A DNA stretch of 64,000 bases from Mauremys mutica (taxonomy: Eukaryota > Chordata > Testudines > Geoemydidae). Below the pieces are notes generated by a model, which did no database searches, was not told the origin of the DNA, and worked only from the letters and a program-made list of their open reading frames with translations. Positions 54,421 through 64,000 of the stretch are shown piece by piece. The translations under genes were made by a program, and so were the position numbers. Location: NCBI RefSeq assembly GCF_020497125.1, contig NC_059076.1, forward strand, positions 6,191,951-6,255,950, in the 5' to 3' direction. Each line of letters opens with the position of its first letter. Position 1 is the stretch's first letter.

Positions 54421-54559
54421 CAGCATAGGAAGCTCTGAGCCTCCAGAAAGCCACCCAGTTACGGAAAGTCTGATTCTGAGGTGCATTTACATTTTTGCTA
54501 TAAAGATTTCAGTGACACAGGCACTCAGGCCCAGATTCTCAAGGAGATTTCTGCATTGC

Positions 54560-55215
54560 TTGGCTGACTATTCAAGCCCAGTGGTTAGGACACTCCCCTC
54601 GGATGTGCGGGAGTGAGGTTCACATCCCTGCTTCAATGAATGTTTAAGTATCTCTAAAGGGGAACAGCTTCAACAGGAGAGATTGAGAGCACAGCATCCC
54701 AGAACACCTAATAGCCGAGCGGATATGGCATTTCCATATAACATGGGTGGAAATCCCTGCTTGTAATCAGGCAGAGTGGGAGTCTGAATCCGGGTCCCCC
54801 ACATCCTGGGTGCGTTCACTAACCGCTGGGATGCAGAGCATAAGTGTTTGTGTGTGTGTGTGGGGGGGTCCTCCTGCTTTGCTTTTTTTAAGGAAGGATG
54901 GAACTGGCTCAGATCCCAACTCCAGCAAAGGGTTCACAGCTGGGAATACTGTGTGTGGGCGGGGGGAAGTGCCTCCCTCTGGCCCAGACTTAGTTACCTT
55001 TAAGGGGCAGGTCTTAGGTCACACTCCTCTCTTCAGCATTTCCTATTGGCTAGCTTAGGCAGCTAGCCTGGTTGGTTTCTGTGCTTTCTCAGCGGGCTGG
55101 TTTCTGTGAATCCCATTCTTGGGCACTTAACTCTCCCCACGGGCTGTGGATTTCAGGGTGCCTAAAGTTAGGCACTGCATTGTAGAGCCTAGGTCACCTT
55201 TGTAGATCTAGCCCT
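54560..55215 (+). repeat. Fold-back repeat with tRNA-like boxes (family T)
   Basis: Left arm GCCCAGTGGTTAGGACACTC then GGTTCACATCCC; right arm GAATCCGGGTCCCCCACATC then GTTCACTAACCGCTGGG. The left arm holds sequences like tRNA A (AGTGGTTAGGACAC) and B (GGTTCACATCC) boxes. Downstream GGGTGCCTAAAGTTAGGCAC matches 58680-59215 in the same order, so a ~550-650 bp unit is shared. Confidence 0.65.
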
Positions 55216-55329
55216 AAGTCACACAGGCACTGTGGAAAATTTTAACTGTTAGCAACACAGGCAGATTTTATGGCACCTGAGAAATAAGGATGTTATCTGA
55301 GGGAATTTGTGTCGCAGACTATCTGGACC

Positions 55330-55580
55330 AGACATCAAGCCTAGGGTTCCTAGTCGGACATAGTGTAACACACACCCCTCCAGGGTGTGGTGTTCTGTCC
55401 CATCGAGACCTCTTAGAGAGACAGGTTAATGAATCTGCTCTAGAGCTTTAGTTAACAGGCACATGGCTTTTAGCTCATGTGGTAGAGGCTCGTGTGATAG
55501 AGGCTTATGCCCTAAGCTCCAGCGATCCCAGGTTTGAGCCTGCCTACCGACGCCCAGGGTCTGTAGGTGTTACATTAGCA
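55330..55580 (+). repeat. tRNA-derived SINE-like repeat
   Basis: TTTTAGCTCATGTGGTAGAG (A-box-like, 55469-55487) and CCCAGGTTTGAGCCTGC (B-box-like, 55528-55544) lie about 45 nt apart, as in tRNA-derived SINEs. A short duplication (GGTAGAGGCTCGTG / GATAGAGGCTTATG) separates them. Sequence upstream from 55330 seems part of the same unit. Confidence 0.55.
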
Positions 55581-58500
55581 ATAGTGACAGTGACACTGAT
55601 CACCGAAGAAGGGTCTCTTTCAATCAAATGAAGCATGAAACAGCTGCAATTGAGATTTTTGTCACTACACCAATACTAAGCATTTTCTGTTTGCACACAC
55701 ATCAGACCCTGAACCTGAAGTGAATAGAAAGTTTTCTTTTAAATATATCTTGAGTGCAAGGTTTCTTTAAAAAACAGAATTAAAGTTCACAGCAGAAGTT
55801 GTAGATTGGGAACCTTGATGCTCTTCTGCTAGTCACCCTGCTAACTGGCTTTGAAGAGGTAGAAACCTGCTGGGCAGCATGCCTTGGTTTCCACAGATTT
55901 CAAACAAGTCACTTTCAAACGGAAGCGTATTCCTTTGCTGCACTCATTAAGGAGGGAGAGAGACACAAATGCTGCCTGACAGCGTTCATATAGCCCTTAA
56001 AATTGCTCTTTGAATATTTCAGTAAACTCAATACATCTTTCTGCCAAACACAACAACAACAAAGAGGGGGACAACAGGCAAAGAGAGGGACCAACAACAC
56101 ACATGGGCGGGTTGCCCACAAGGGTGCCTAGTGTAGTGGTGATTTTTTTTCCTGTTTGGTAACAGGAATTGGATTAAGGCGGTCAACTCATTCCATATAA
56201 CCCTGTATATTAATTATGATGCTGCTCCATACAAACCAATAATTGTCCAATTAGAATAAATGATTGCATAAAGTGAAATGTTACAAAGAGTTCCCATTGT
56301 TTCACGTGCATTTGCATTCTCTCCTGCACAAGCATTGCTGGATCACGGTTCTAAACAAAAAACCATGACTGTATGGAGACTGTGATCATGGAGATTCCAC
56401 TACAGTGCTCTGAGAGCATATTCCAGAGCTCCACCATGTTTCTATTCCATGCTTACCTGTTTGACACATGGAGTTTCCCCATGCACATCCACCTGTTTGG
56501 ATGTGTGAATATATTGTAGATGTAACTTAGATATCTATTTTTGAAAATTTGCTTCCTACAATGGTGCCTTTTCCTAAATAATGCAGAGATACCAGAGACC
56601 AATACAGCATACTCCTTCATGGCATCTTTCTGCACTCAGAAGTCCAATGTAGCAGTTTATTAGGAATCTCCCAGTATAAAAATCTATCCAGGGGGAAAAA
56701 AAGGCCTGAGACCCAGGCTGTCATTTTCTTGTATTTTCAGTATTGTCACATCTTTTCTCCAGTAACTGTGCAATTTTTTTGCTTAATGTTTTCCTACTTT
56801 CATTTGCTCTCAGAGATGACAAATGAAAAACCAAGCAGGTTAGGCACTTCTCTTGCAATTGTGCATGTTGGTTTATTGTTCAGCCTCCCATTCTGAGAAC
56901 ATATTGATGATTTCAAAAGTTGTGTGGGCAATAGACATGACTTTTTCAAATTAAGTTTGTCTCTTGATATTAAAGGCCCTTTGGGGCATATTGCCTACTA
57001 AGCTACAAAACTAAATCAGTAACAGTCTTTTGCAAACAATGCACCTAAATAGTCATGTTTAATTAATCAGATGACTTAATCCACTATGTGACTGGTTTTA
57101 TGGCTTTGCAATTAAGAATAGATAAAAGAAATCATCAGCTGATTACTTCTTGGGAGAACATTTTTTGATTGAGTTTATATTCTGCAGAGTGGTTTTCGTA
57201 GACATCATCCATAAGAACAAATTTTTCATGTTTGCAGTGTGTTGAAAACCATTTTCAATGGAGAATTTGCAAGCCCATGAACATGCCTAATGACTTCCCA
57301 AGTCTTTAAAACACTGTGCACATGAGTGAGGTTTCTTCAACGCTGTCACTTCTATGAAGTATTGCACTTTGGCCTTCTCTGGGTATTTGCTAAGAAGTGA
57401 GCAGAAAGGCTTTATTTTAATTGGTCTCAAGGCCTCTGGAAGTTGTGCTCAGTTGAAAGAACACGTCACTTTAGTTCATCTTGCAGCACCATGCACTGAT
57501 TCAATCAGGCTTAACGGCAATCATAAAGTATCTGGGTCAATAAAACTGACCTGAAAAAACAACTACATGGCTGTTTTCCCTCTTTGGATTATAGCTGTGC
57601 TGTCTGAAAGGTGGTTATTGGAGGTGCCTCGCAATAGGGCTCCTCAGTAGGTTTGTCAAAGAAGTTTCTGAATGAAGTTGGATAAATCTGAAAACAAAGA
57701 GGGGAAAGAAAAAAACTCCAACACTTGAGGGAAATGATGGTCTTGGTGTTTCATATTCTGAGCTCACAGTGTAGGAGTCTCTATAGAGAGAAGCTGTTTC
57801 TCTGAGTACCGCTGACATAAAGATGATCAAGGAAGAAAAGTTTAAATAAGTAATTGGGCTGATCCTTGTCTCACTGACATCTGTTCTGTACCACTCTATC
57901 TGCATGGACTTTGGTGGAGTTATCCCTTTTTTATCAGGGTGTGCATGAGAGAAGGCTCAGGAGTCAAAGTATGTCCTTAAAGTATAAGAATTAAAACTGC
58001 TTCAGGTGTACTGAATGTTGACTTTTTTTGTTGAAAATTTATTTTTGGGGGGTTTTTTGGTTTTATTTTGTTTTAAACCGAAACTCTACATCTGGTTGCA
58101 TTTTTTTCCAATGATTGAAAAAAAATCAACATTTTGATATTGCAAAATTCTAACAATTTAAAAAAAAATAAATTCTGTAAAAGTTTAACTGATTTTCATC
58201 CAGTTTTCCTCCAGGTCTCATGTGAATATCTGCCAAAAATGGGTGCCATTTCATGGGTGCAGCTCCAGTTGATTTAAAGGACATGCCAATTTACATGAGA
58301 GCAAAATAGAAGCACGGGTTAAAAGCAGACCAACAAAAAACTGTTGTTGTGTATTGCAAATGGCTTCCTATTTGTAGCTCTTTAAATCAGAAGCTCCAGC
58401 ATCATCTCTTTTCAAGCTGTTTGCCATGAGCATGCTTCTGCTGATAACAGACAGAAGGTAAAATTAAGCCAGAGATGAAATTGTCACAGCAGAAGTAGAA

Positions 58501-58679
58501 TTTTCTATTTGATGTTAGACATCGTTGCTTCCCTCTCATTGTGCTCAGGATAAAGCAGAGGTGCTGGCGACAAATGCTTAATGCTTTGAGTGGTAATCAG
58601 CAGAATACCTACATTACTCCTATTTAATTATTTATACAAGACAGAACAGCGTCAATGGGAGAGCCAGAGAGACCCAGCC
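55581..58679. other. 3-kb AT-rich, repeat-poor stretch
   Basis: No transposon or exon recognised over most of this interval. 58020-58170 is a T- and A-run low-complexity stretch. The long repeat-free part (56150-57600) is noted in findings. Confidence 0.4.
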
Positions 58680-59215
58680 CAGAATAGCCTTAGCCCCAGT
58701 GGCTAGGGCACTCACCTGAGAGGTGGGAGAGCTGGGTTCAGATTGCTGCTCCACATCAAGCAGGGGGAGGATTTGAACCCAGGTCTCCCACATATCCCAG
58801 GTAAGTGCACTAAGCAGTGGACTACATGTTATGAAGGGGGTGACAGTAGTGCCTACTCCTTTTTTGTGAGACAATGTTTAGGTGCCAAACTCCAGGAGAA
58901 GGCTCATGGCTGTGAATCCTAACCAAAGGGAGATGCCTCCCCCCAGTCCAGACTTCGGCACCTAACACTCCTTTTGAGTGCTTAGGCACACCTCTCTGCT
59001 CATCATTTCCTATGGCTAGCTTAGACAGTTCCCCACTCAGTTTACTGGTTTTGGCGAGGCCCATTTTTAGGTAGCTAACTCTCCCCCTGCATCATATAGG
59101 GAGTCTGGGTGCCTAATTCAAGTCTGCAGACTCCAGTAGGTGGCAGGATGCCTAAAGTTAGGTACTACCGTGGTGAGATGAAGCCCCCTTGTGGATCTAA
59201 AGCCAAATGACTTGC
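58680..59215 (+). repeat. Fold-back repeat with tRNA-like boxes (family T)
   Basis: Left arm CCCCAGTGGCTAGGGCACTC then GAGCTGGGTTCAGATTGC; right arm GAGGATTTGAACCCAGGTCT then CAGGTAAGTGCACTAAGCAG. Shared downstream ATGCCTAAAGTTAGG matches 54560. Confidence 0.65.
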
Positions 59216-59453
59216 CTGAAGCCTGTAACAGAGTAAAGACTTGAACCTGTGATTGCTGAGGGCCAAGAACTTCCCACAAGGCTTCCATGAGAAACCCATG
59301 TGGCCATGAGACCTAGTCACTAGGTGGAATTCTCCCTGGTGAGTCATTATAGTACCAAGACCCCAGCACAGTACCAGGGAGCACAGTTCTGTTACAGTGC
59401 TGTCTGTACTAAGATGAGGCCCTGAAACATACACCCTTATCAGAGGCCCAGTA

Positions 59454-60205
59454 TGAGGCCTGAGGCCTGAACTAAAGTAATGGTCAAGACTTTGCTAACA
59501 TAAAGCAAAGTTAAGCTGTGAGCCAGAGGCAGGCCCTGCTCACAGAAGCTGGCAAGGAAAGGGCTGATGCTGCAAGAAGATACGTACCTAAAAGGTACTG
59601 AACACTAGATATCAGAACATTCACATACTTGTACATTCCACACAAATAACAAGGAACAGGCTGACCCATCCCAATGACAGGGCCAAAAGGGTAATATGAT
59701 GGATAGAGTTGTTTTGTTCGAACCAACATGTACAAGGTGAGAGGCGGCACCTTACTACGTAAAGGGGTTGTACCTTGCTACGTAGAAGGGCTGCACCTCA
59801 ATACGTCAGGATTGATGTGTAACTTGTTTGTACCTGTGTATAAGAATATATCCCTGGGGCGGTGTCTTTGTCCAGCCTGGGGGCAGTGGAAAGTCCCGCC
59901 ACTGACTGAGCCGAGTCCATTGACCGTGGGTACATATTTGTAGTATGCTCTGAATTAGACTAAGAAATCTACAGGGAACTACTACTGTGCCCGATACGGC
60001 AATAAACCTGGCCAACGTGCCTTCGTACCTTACTAGAGTCTGTGGTCATTGGGGGTTCTCTTGGCGTCTGCTGTGTCAGCTATCTGCGCAGAGCTGGGGC
60101 AGCACACAGAGGGAACACACACACGCAGCCGAGTGATATCAACACTGAACAGAGCAGAGCACCACACCGGGAGCATCTGACAACACTGTCCTTACAGGTG
60201 AGTCA
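59454..60205 (+). mobile_element. Endogenous retrovirus LTR plus leader fragment
   Basis: A candidate LTR runs from TGAGGCCTGAGGCC (59454) to GTCTGTGGTCA (60048). It contains GTGTATAAGAATA (59835, TATA-like) and AATAAA (60001-60006). TTGGGGGTTCTC follows at 60049, the position of a primer-binding site. Its TGGGGG start recalls tRNA-Pro but the rest does not match. A leader with splice donor CAGGTGAGT (60195-60203) follows, then unrelated DNA. No gag, pol or env is present. It looks like a 5' LTR and leader cut off early. Confidence 0.65.
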
Positions 60206-61144
60206 TAAATGTGGCAACTTGACCATTCATGATCATTAAACCTCCGTTTATGTGTCTTTAAAGTCAGACGTTAACCCCAGTCTCCTGGCCAGATAATAAT
60301 GGAATATGTATATTTCTTCCTATTTAAAATCCACATTATCTTTTGGGATAAAAGGTCCTACATGCCAAAAAATACAAGATAGTTAAAATGTAAATTAACA
60401 AGACAAGCACTTAAAAAAACAAAAACCAAAACCAAAGGATTAGTTTCTGCTTTTCTGAAAAATGTCAAAAAGCAAAAACTGAAACCAAATCAGAGAGAAG
60501 AGCTCTTCTGGAGAATTTATGGATATGGTTCAACCGGATGGTCATGGCTGCCCCAGACAAAAGATATGAGTCAATCTATAAACACTTCAAGAAAAATCTA
60601 AAAATGCTACATGCTAGAATGGTCTATTCCCAGAATAAGTATTTTCACCGAGCTTTATCTTGCCAGTCATGTGCGACACGTAACAACAAAGTATGACTAT
60701 TAGGATGAGAAACATTTCCAATATAACATTAGTGTCCCTGTGTGCCATTTCCCCAACACTTTATTGCTTTTCCAATTCTGTCCAGCATAGCTGAAGGATT
60801 GTGAGGCTAGCTGTATCCCGGATCTAGCTGATCCTTCCAGTGGGATGATAAAAGGGTAATTTACTAGCCATTCAGATAATCTGACAGAGTGGCTTCTGAG
60901 CCACACAACATTCATTTAAACACATTTATATGTACTTATTTGGGTAGGTCAGGGCAGCCTTTGAATTTGGTTTCCTTGGCTACAGAAGCCAAGCTTTCCA
61001 TTCTTCAACAGCACAACGGAAGCAGGAAAAGAAAGGTGTGACTTATTTCTTTCCTTTTTACAACTGAAACATGCCCTGAACTGATTAAAGAGAATAGTTT
61101 GGTGAACAACTCCCACTAATAGTTAATTTGGTGACTAGATAGAG
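60206..61144. other. No recognisable feature
   Basis: AT-rich with no supported gene or repeat. Confidence 0.35.
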
Positions 61145-61341
61145 GAACAATGGCTCAATGATTAGGGTCTGGGCCTTATGAGACCCAGGGTCAAAAGTCT
61201 GCCCTGACACAGACACCCACAGAAATCAATGGGTGTTAGGCACCAGTTGGCTTTGCAGGAGTGCCTCAGTACCTTGCTGCATATTTAGGTATCTAAATAA
61301 TTTTGACAATCTGCCCCCCTGTGTCTTAGTTCCCTATCTGT
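61145..61341 (+). repeat. MIR-like SINE, left part
   Basis: ATGGCTCAATGATTAGGGTC (A-box-like) then AGACCCAGGGTCAAAAGTC (B-box-like), and at the right CTTAGTTCCCTATCTGTACA. It continues at 61721 after a CR1 insertion. Confidence 0.6.
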
Positions 61342-61720
61342 ACATAAGAATATAAGAATGGCCATACTGGGTCAGACCAAAGGTCTATCTAGCCCAGTAT
61401 CCTGTCTTCCGACAGTGGTCAATGCCAGGTGCCCCAGAGGGAATGAACAGAACAGGGAATCATCAAGTGATCCATCCCCTGCTGCCCATTCCCAGCTCCT
61501 GGCAAACACAGGCTAGGGACACCATCCCTGCCCATCCTGGCTAATAGCCATTGATGGACCTATCCTCCATGAACTTATATAGTTCTTTTTTGAACCCTGT
61601 TATAGTCTTGGCCTTCACAACATCCATTGGCAACAAGTTCCACAGGTTGATTGTGTGCTGTGTGAAGAAATATTTCCTTGTGTTTGTTTGAAACCTGCTG
61701 CCTATTAATGTCATTTGGTG
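61342..61720 (-). mobile_element. CR1 LINE 3' fragment inside MIR-like SINE
   Basis: 3' end CATAAGAATATAAGAATGGC at left, antisense body with TGCCAGGTGCCCCAGAGGGA and CATGAACTTATATAGTTCTT, and a break after ATGTCATTTGGTG. Same subfamily as 1731 and 40373. ACA occurs at both junctions. Confidence 0.92.
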
Positions 61721-61800
61721 ACAATGGGGATAACAGCAACGTCCTACCTCACAGGGTGATGTGAGGCTAGGTGGATTGTGGGTGCTCAGATACTATAATA
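61721..61800 (+). repeat. MIR-like SINE, right part
   Basis: AATGGGGATAACAGCAACGT, then CCTACCTCACAGGGTGATGT and GTGCTCAGATACTA, is the standard continuation of the left part (CTATCTGTACA). Confidence 0.7.
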
Positions 61801-61892
61801 GTGCAGCCATATAAATACCTTGGATATGTAACCTTGTTTTACTCATGAATTATCTATAAATAGACAATGATTCTTACAAATGTGTTCACTGG

Positions 61893-62140
61893 TTGGTGAA
61901 AACTTTTGGTGTGAATACATTGCAGTGGCTCATGAACTATTGCCCTTCAATACTCATTGTGGCGATCAACAGATGGCTCAGGCAGGGGTTCTATAAGGAG
62001 GGCTTTGGGATGTATGGCCACTGGGAAGCATTCATGGACAGAGGACTGTTCTCTCTGGATGGACTTCACCTGAGTAGGGAGGGAAATAGACTTATAGGAT
62101 GGAGGCTGGCACAACTGATTAAGAGAGCTTTAAACTAGGA
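61893..62140 (+). pseudogene. CR1 ORF1 C-terminal relic (esterase end)
   Basis: The frame ends GLFSLDGLHLSREGNRLIGW then RLAQLIKRALN and a stop at 62136-62138. DGLHLS is the DxxH-like block of the SGNH-esterase part of CR1 ORF1. The N-terminal parts are absent. ORF2 follows after about 190 bp, as in complete CR1s. Confidence 0.85.
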
Positions 62141-62329
62141 ATTTGGGGGAGATGTCCAGGTAATCTCCACACCAGAATTTAATATCGAGAATGAAGAAAA
62201 CGAAGTAAGAAAAGATACAGCCCTGGATATGAGAATGGACATAAGGAGGAAGGGTAGTGTCGATACCAGTCTAATAGGTGATACTGGTCGTAGAATGTCT
62301 GTGTCAAATTGGGTAAAGAATGTCAGTGA

Positions 62330-64000
62330 AGCCAAACAGCAAAAATTAAGATGTTTGTACACTAATGCAAGGAGCCTAGGTAACAAAATGGAGGAACTAG
62401 AGGTACTGGTGCAGGAAGTGGGATAACAGAAACATGGTGGAATAGTAGTCATGACTGGAGTACAGGTATTGAAGGCTACGTGCTGTTTAGGAAAGACAGA
62501 AATAATGGCAAAGGTGGTGGAGTAGCATTGTATATCAATGATGAGGTTAACTGTAAAGAAATAAGAAGTGATGGAATGGATAAGAGAGTCTGTCTGGGCA
62601 AAAATCACATTGGGAAAGAAAGCTACTAGAGCCTCCCCTGGGAGAGTGCTTGGGGTGTGCTATAGACCACTGGGATCTGATCTGGATATGGATAGAGACC
62701 TCTTTAATGTTTTTAATAAAGTAAATACTAATGGGAATTGTGTGATCATGGGAGACTTTAACTTTCCAGATATAGACTGGAGGACAAGTGGTAGTAATAA
62801 TAATAGGGCTCAGATTTTTCTGGATGTGATAGGTGATGGATTCCTTCACCGAGTAGTTGAAGAACCAACAAGAGGGGATGCCACTTTAGATTTGGTTTTG
62901 GTGAGTAGTGAGGACCTCATAGAAGCATTGGTTGTAGGGGACATCCTTGGTTCGAGTGACCATGAGCTAATGCAGTTCAAACTAGATGGAAGGTTAACCA
63001 AAATAGATATGGGACTAGGGTTTTTGATTTCAAAAGGGCTAACTTTAAAAAATTAAGGAAATTAGTTAGGGAAGTAGATTGGACTGAAGAACTTGTGGAT
63101 CTAAAGGCGGAGGAGGCCTGGCATTACTTCAAGTCAAAGCTGCAGAAACTATCAGAAGCCTGCATCCCAAGAAAGGGGGAAAAAATCATAGGCAGGAGTT
63201 GTAGACCAAGCTGGATGAGCAAGCATCTCAGAAAGGTGATTAAGAAAAAGCAGAAAGACTACAAGGAGTGTATAGATGAGCCAGACTCACCCCTGCGGCG
63301 CCTCCTGCTGGTTATCCTGGGAATTAGCTCATTCCAGCATCCAGAGCACCCTCTGCAGGCTGGTGATCCACCTGTCCTCTTGGCCCCCCTGTCCCTCCCT
63401 GGACCCTGGTGCCCTATTAACTGGGGTGCTGCCCCCTGATAGTACCCCATCAATCTGGGTCTCCCCTCCCTGGGGAACCCCCAACCCACTATCCCCACTT
63501 TGTCTCAGTTTTGGCTACTGCCCAGTCTCCATCTAGCCCCCGTTCACTGGGGCAGACTGCAGTATCAGCCACTCGTCATAGGCAAAGGGGGTTTGGATCT
63601 GCTGCCTTGGCCTACTCCTGGGCTGCCCCCTGCAACCCCCAGTATCTGATGGCCTTGTGCTAGGCCGCAGCCTGGGGCTTTCCAGGCTGGAGCTCCTCAG
63701 CTGCTCTGCCTTTCCCCAGCCCTGCTCCCCTCAGGTACCATGGGACTAACTCCCTGCAGCCAGGCCCTTCTCCCTCTACAGGCAGAGGGAGACTATTTGC
63801 TCCTGGCTTCCCTGGCCTTTTTATACAGGCCAGCTGTGGCCTGATTAGGGTGTGGCCCAGCTGCGGCCGCTTCCCCAATCAGCCCAGCTTTTAGAGCTGC
63901 AGCCTTCAAGCCCTCTCAGGCCACTTTTTAAACCCCTCAGGGCAGGAGCGGGTAACCAACCCACTACAGAGTGGAAGATGGGAGGGATCAGCAAGGAAAG
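62330..64000 (+). pseudogene. CR1 ORF2 endonuclease, split by a solo LTR
   Basis: CR1 ORF2 begins near 62336 with KLRCLYTNARSLGNKMEELE. After a frameshift come CVIMGDFNFPDIDW (62740-62780, catalytic D and N present), FLHRVVEEPTRGDATLDLVL, and LGSSDHELMQF (catalytic His, 62948-62980). The linker region HLRKVIKKKQKDYKE runs to 63265. A solo LTR then interrupts at 63271. The same frame resumes at 63969 and leaves the window at 64000. The frame contains early frameshifts. RT would lie beyond the window. Confidence 0.92.
63266..63973 (-). mobile_element. Solo LTR inserted in CR1 ORF2, TSD GAGTG
   Basis: The LTR spans 63271-63968 (698 bp) and is inverted relative to the family member at 30416. Its left end contains GACTCACCCCTGCGGCGCCT and AATTAGCTCATTCCA, the reverse complement of the 30416 copy's right end. 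Its right end CAACCCACTACA is the reverse of TGTAGTGGG. Perfect 5-bp repeats GAGTG flank it (63266-63270 and 63969-63973). Removing the LTR and one repeat restores a continuous CR1 frame. A minus-strand TATAAAAAGG lies near 63816-63826. Confidence 0.95.

Noticed and set aside
54848..54872. Microsatellite of interest (GT and G runs)
   Set aside because: Too short and common to mean anything. The C-run near 31005 and G-run near 38216 were set aside for the same reason.
55469..55544. Functional tRNA gene
   Set aside because: A- and B-box-like words exist but no cloverleaf with a full acceptor stem can be folded, and the B box is degraded; SINE-like instead.
1..64000. A novel gene cluster or defence-type operon
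   Set aside because: No adjacent co-oriented intact genes, no operon-like spacing and no prokaryotic signals. Everything coding is transposon relics of a vertebrate genome.

Overview
This window reads as vertebrate nuclear DNA, most likely from a turtle (Testudines, probably a cryptodire). The evidence is its repeat content: many CR1 non-LTR retrotransposon fragments with the two tail types ATTCTATG and TTCTTATG, Penelope-like elements (PLEs) with GIY-YIG endonucleases, several LTR families, hAT, Harbinger-like and Tigger-like miniature DNA elements, and old L2/MIR-like relics. I recognise no host protein-coding exon, rRNA, tRNA gene or CRISPR array. Nearly every credible coding stretch is a broken transposable-element gene. 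The most likely setting is an intergenic interval or a very long intron. Species and repeat-family names are inferences from recognition, not from a search.

Layout. 1-5 kb: a hAT miniature element with an 8-bp target duplication, a CR1 3' end, and a 1.17-kb solo LTR with a perfect 5-bp duplication. 5.2-7.5 kb: the best-preserved element, a PLE with reverse transcriptase and GIY-YIG endonuclease in one frame broken by two stops, a 449-bp inverted arm and a 12-bp target duplication. 8.4-11.5 kb: LTR-like DNA, a CR1 endonuclease relic and the 3' part of a Harbinger-like element with convergent poly(A) signals. 11.7 kb: a tiny fold-back PLE. 12.8-14.6 kb: a decayed Gypsy retrotransposon whose right LTR carries a nested solo LTR. 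15-18 kb: LTR debris. 19.7-22.6 kb: an L2 element split by an antisense CR1.

22.6-44.9 kb is mostly AT-rich single-copy-looking DNA. It carries small palindromic elements, an RTE-like coding relic, a short PLE tail, a solo LTR with three evenly spaced CCAAT boxes (30.4-31.2 kb), another LTR (35.5-36.1 kb), hAT/Tigger-type pieces and an internally deleted CR1. 44.9-48.8 kb holds two consecutive CR1-type ORF1 relics followed by an ORF2 endonuclease relic. 48.8-61 kb has a second tiny fold-back PLE, a palindromic MITE, an LTR-like unit interrupted by the most open CR1 reading frame (53.0-53.8 kb), a tRNA-like SINE and an endogenous-retrovirus LTR with leader and splice donor. 61.3-64 kb holds a CR1 fragment inside a MIR-like SINE, and a CR1 ORF1/ORF2 interrupted by a solo LTR whose 5-bp duplication and frame restoration can be read directly.

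The elements form layers rather than a cooperating gene set: L2/MIR relics are cut by CR1 copies, and Gypsy and CR1 copies are cut by LTRs. The most unusual material is the PLE family. It has 12-13 bp target duplications in all four copies, fold-back structure in three, a recurrent breakpoint 33-38 nt from the 3' end, and a motif resembling a hammerhead ribozyme.
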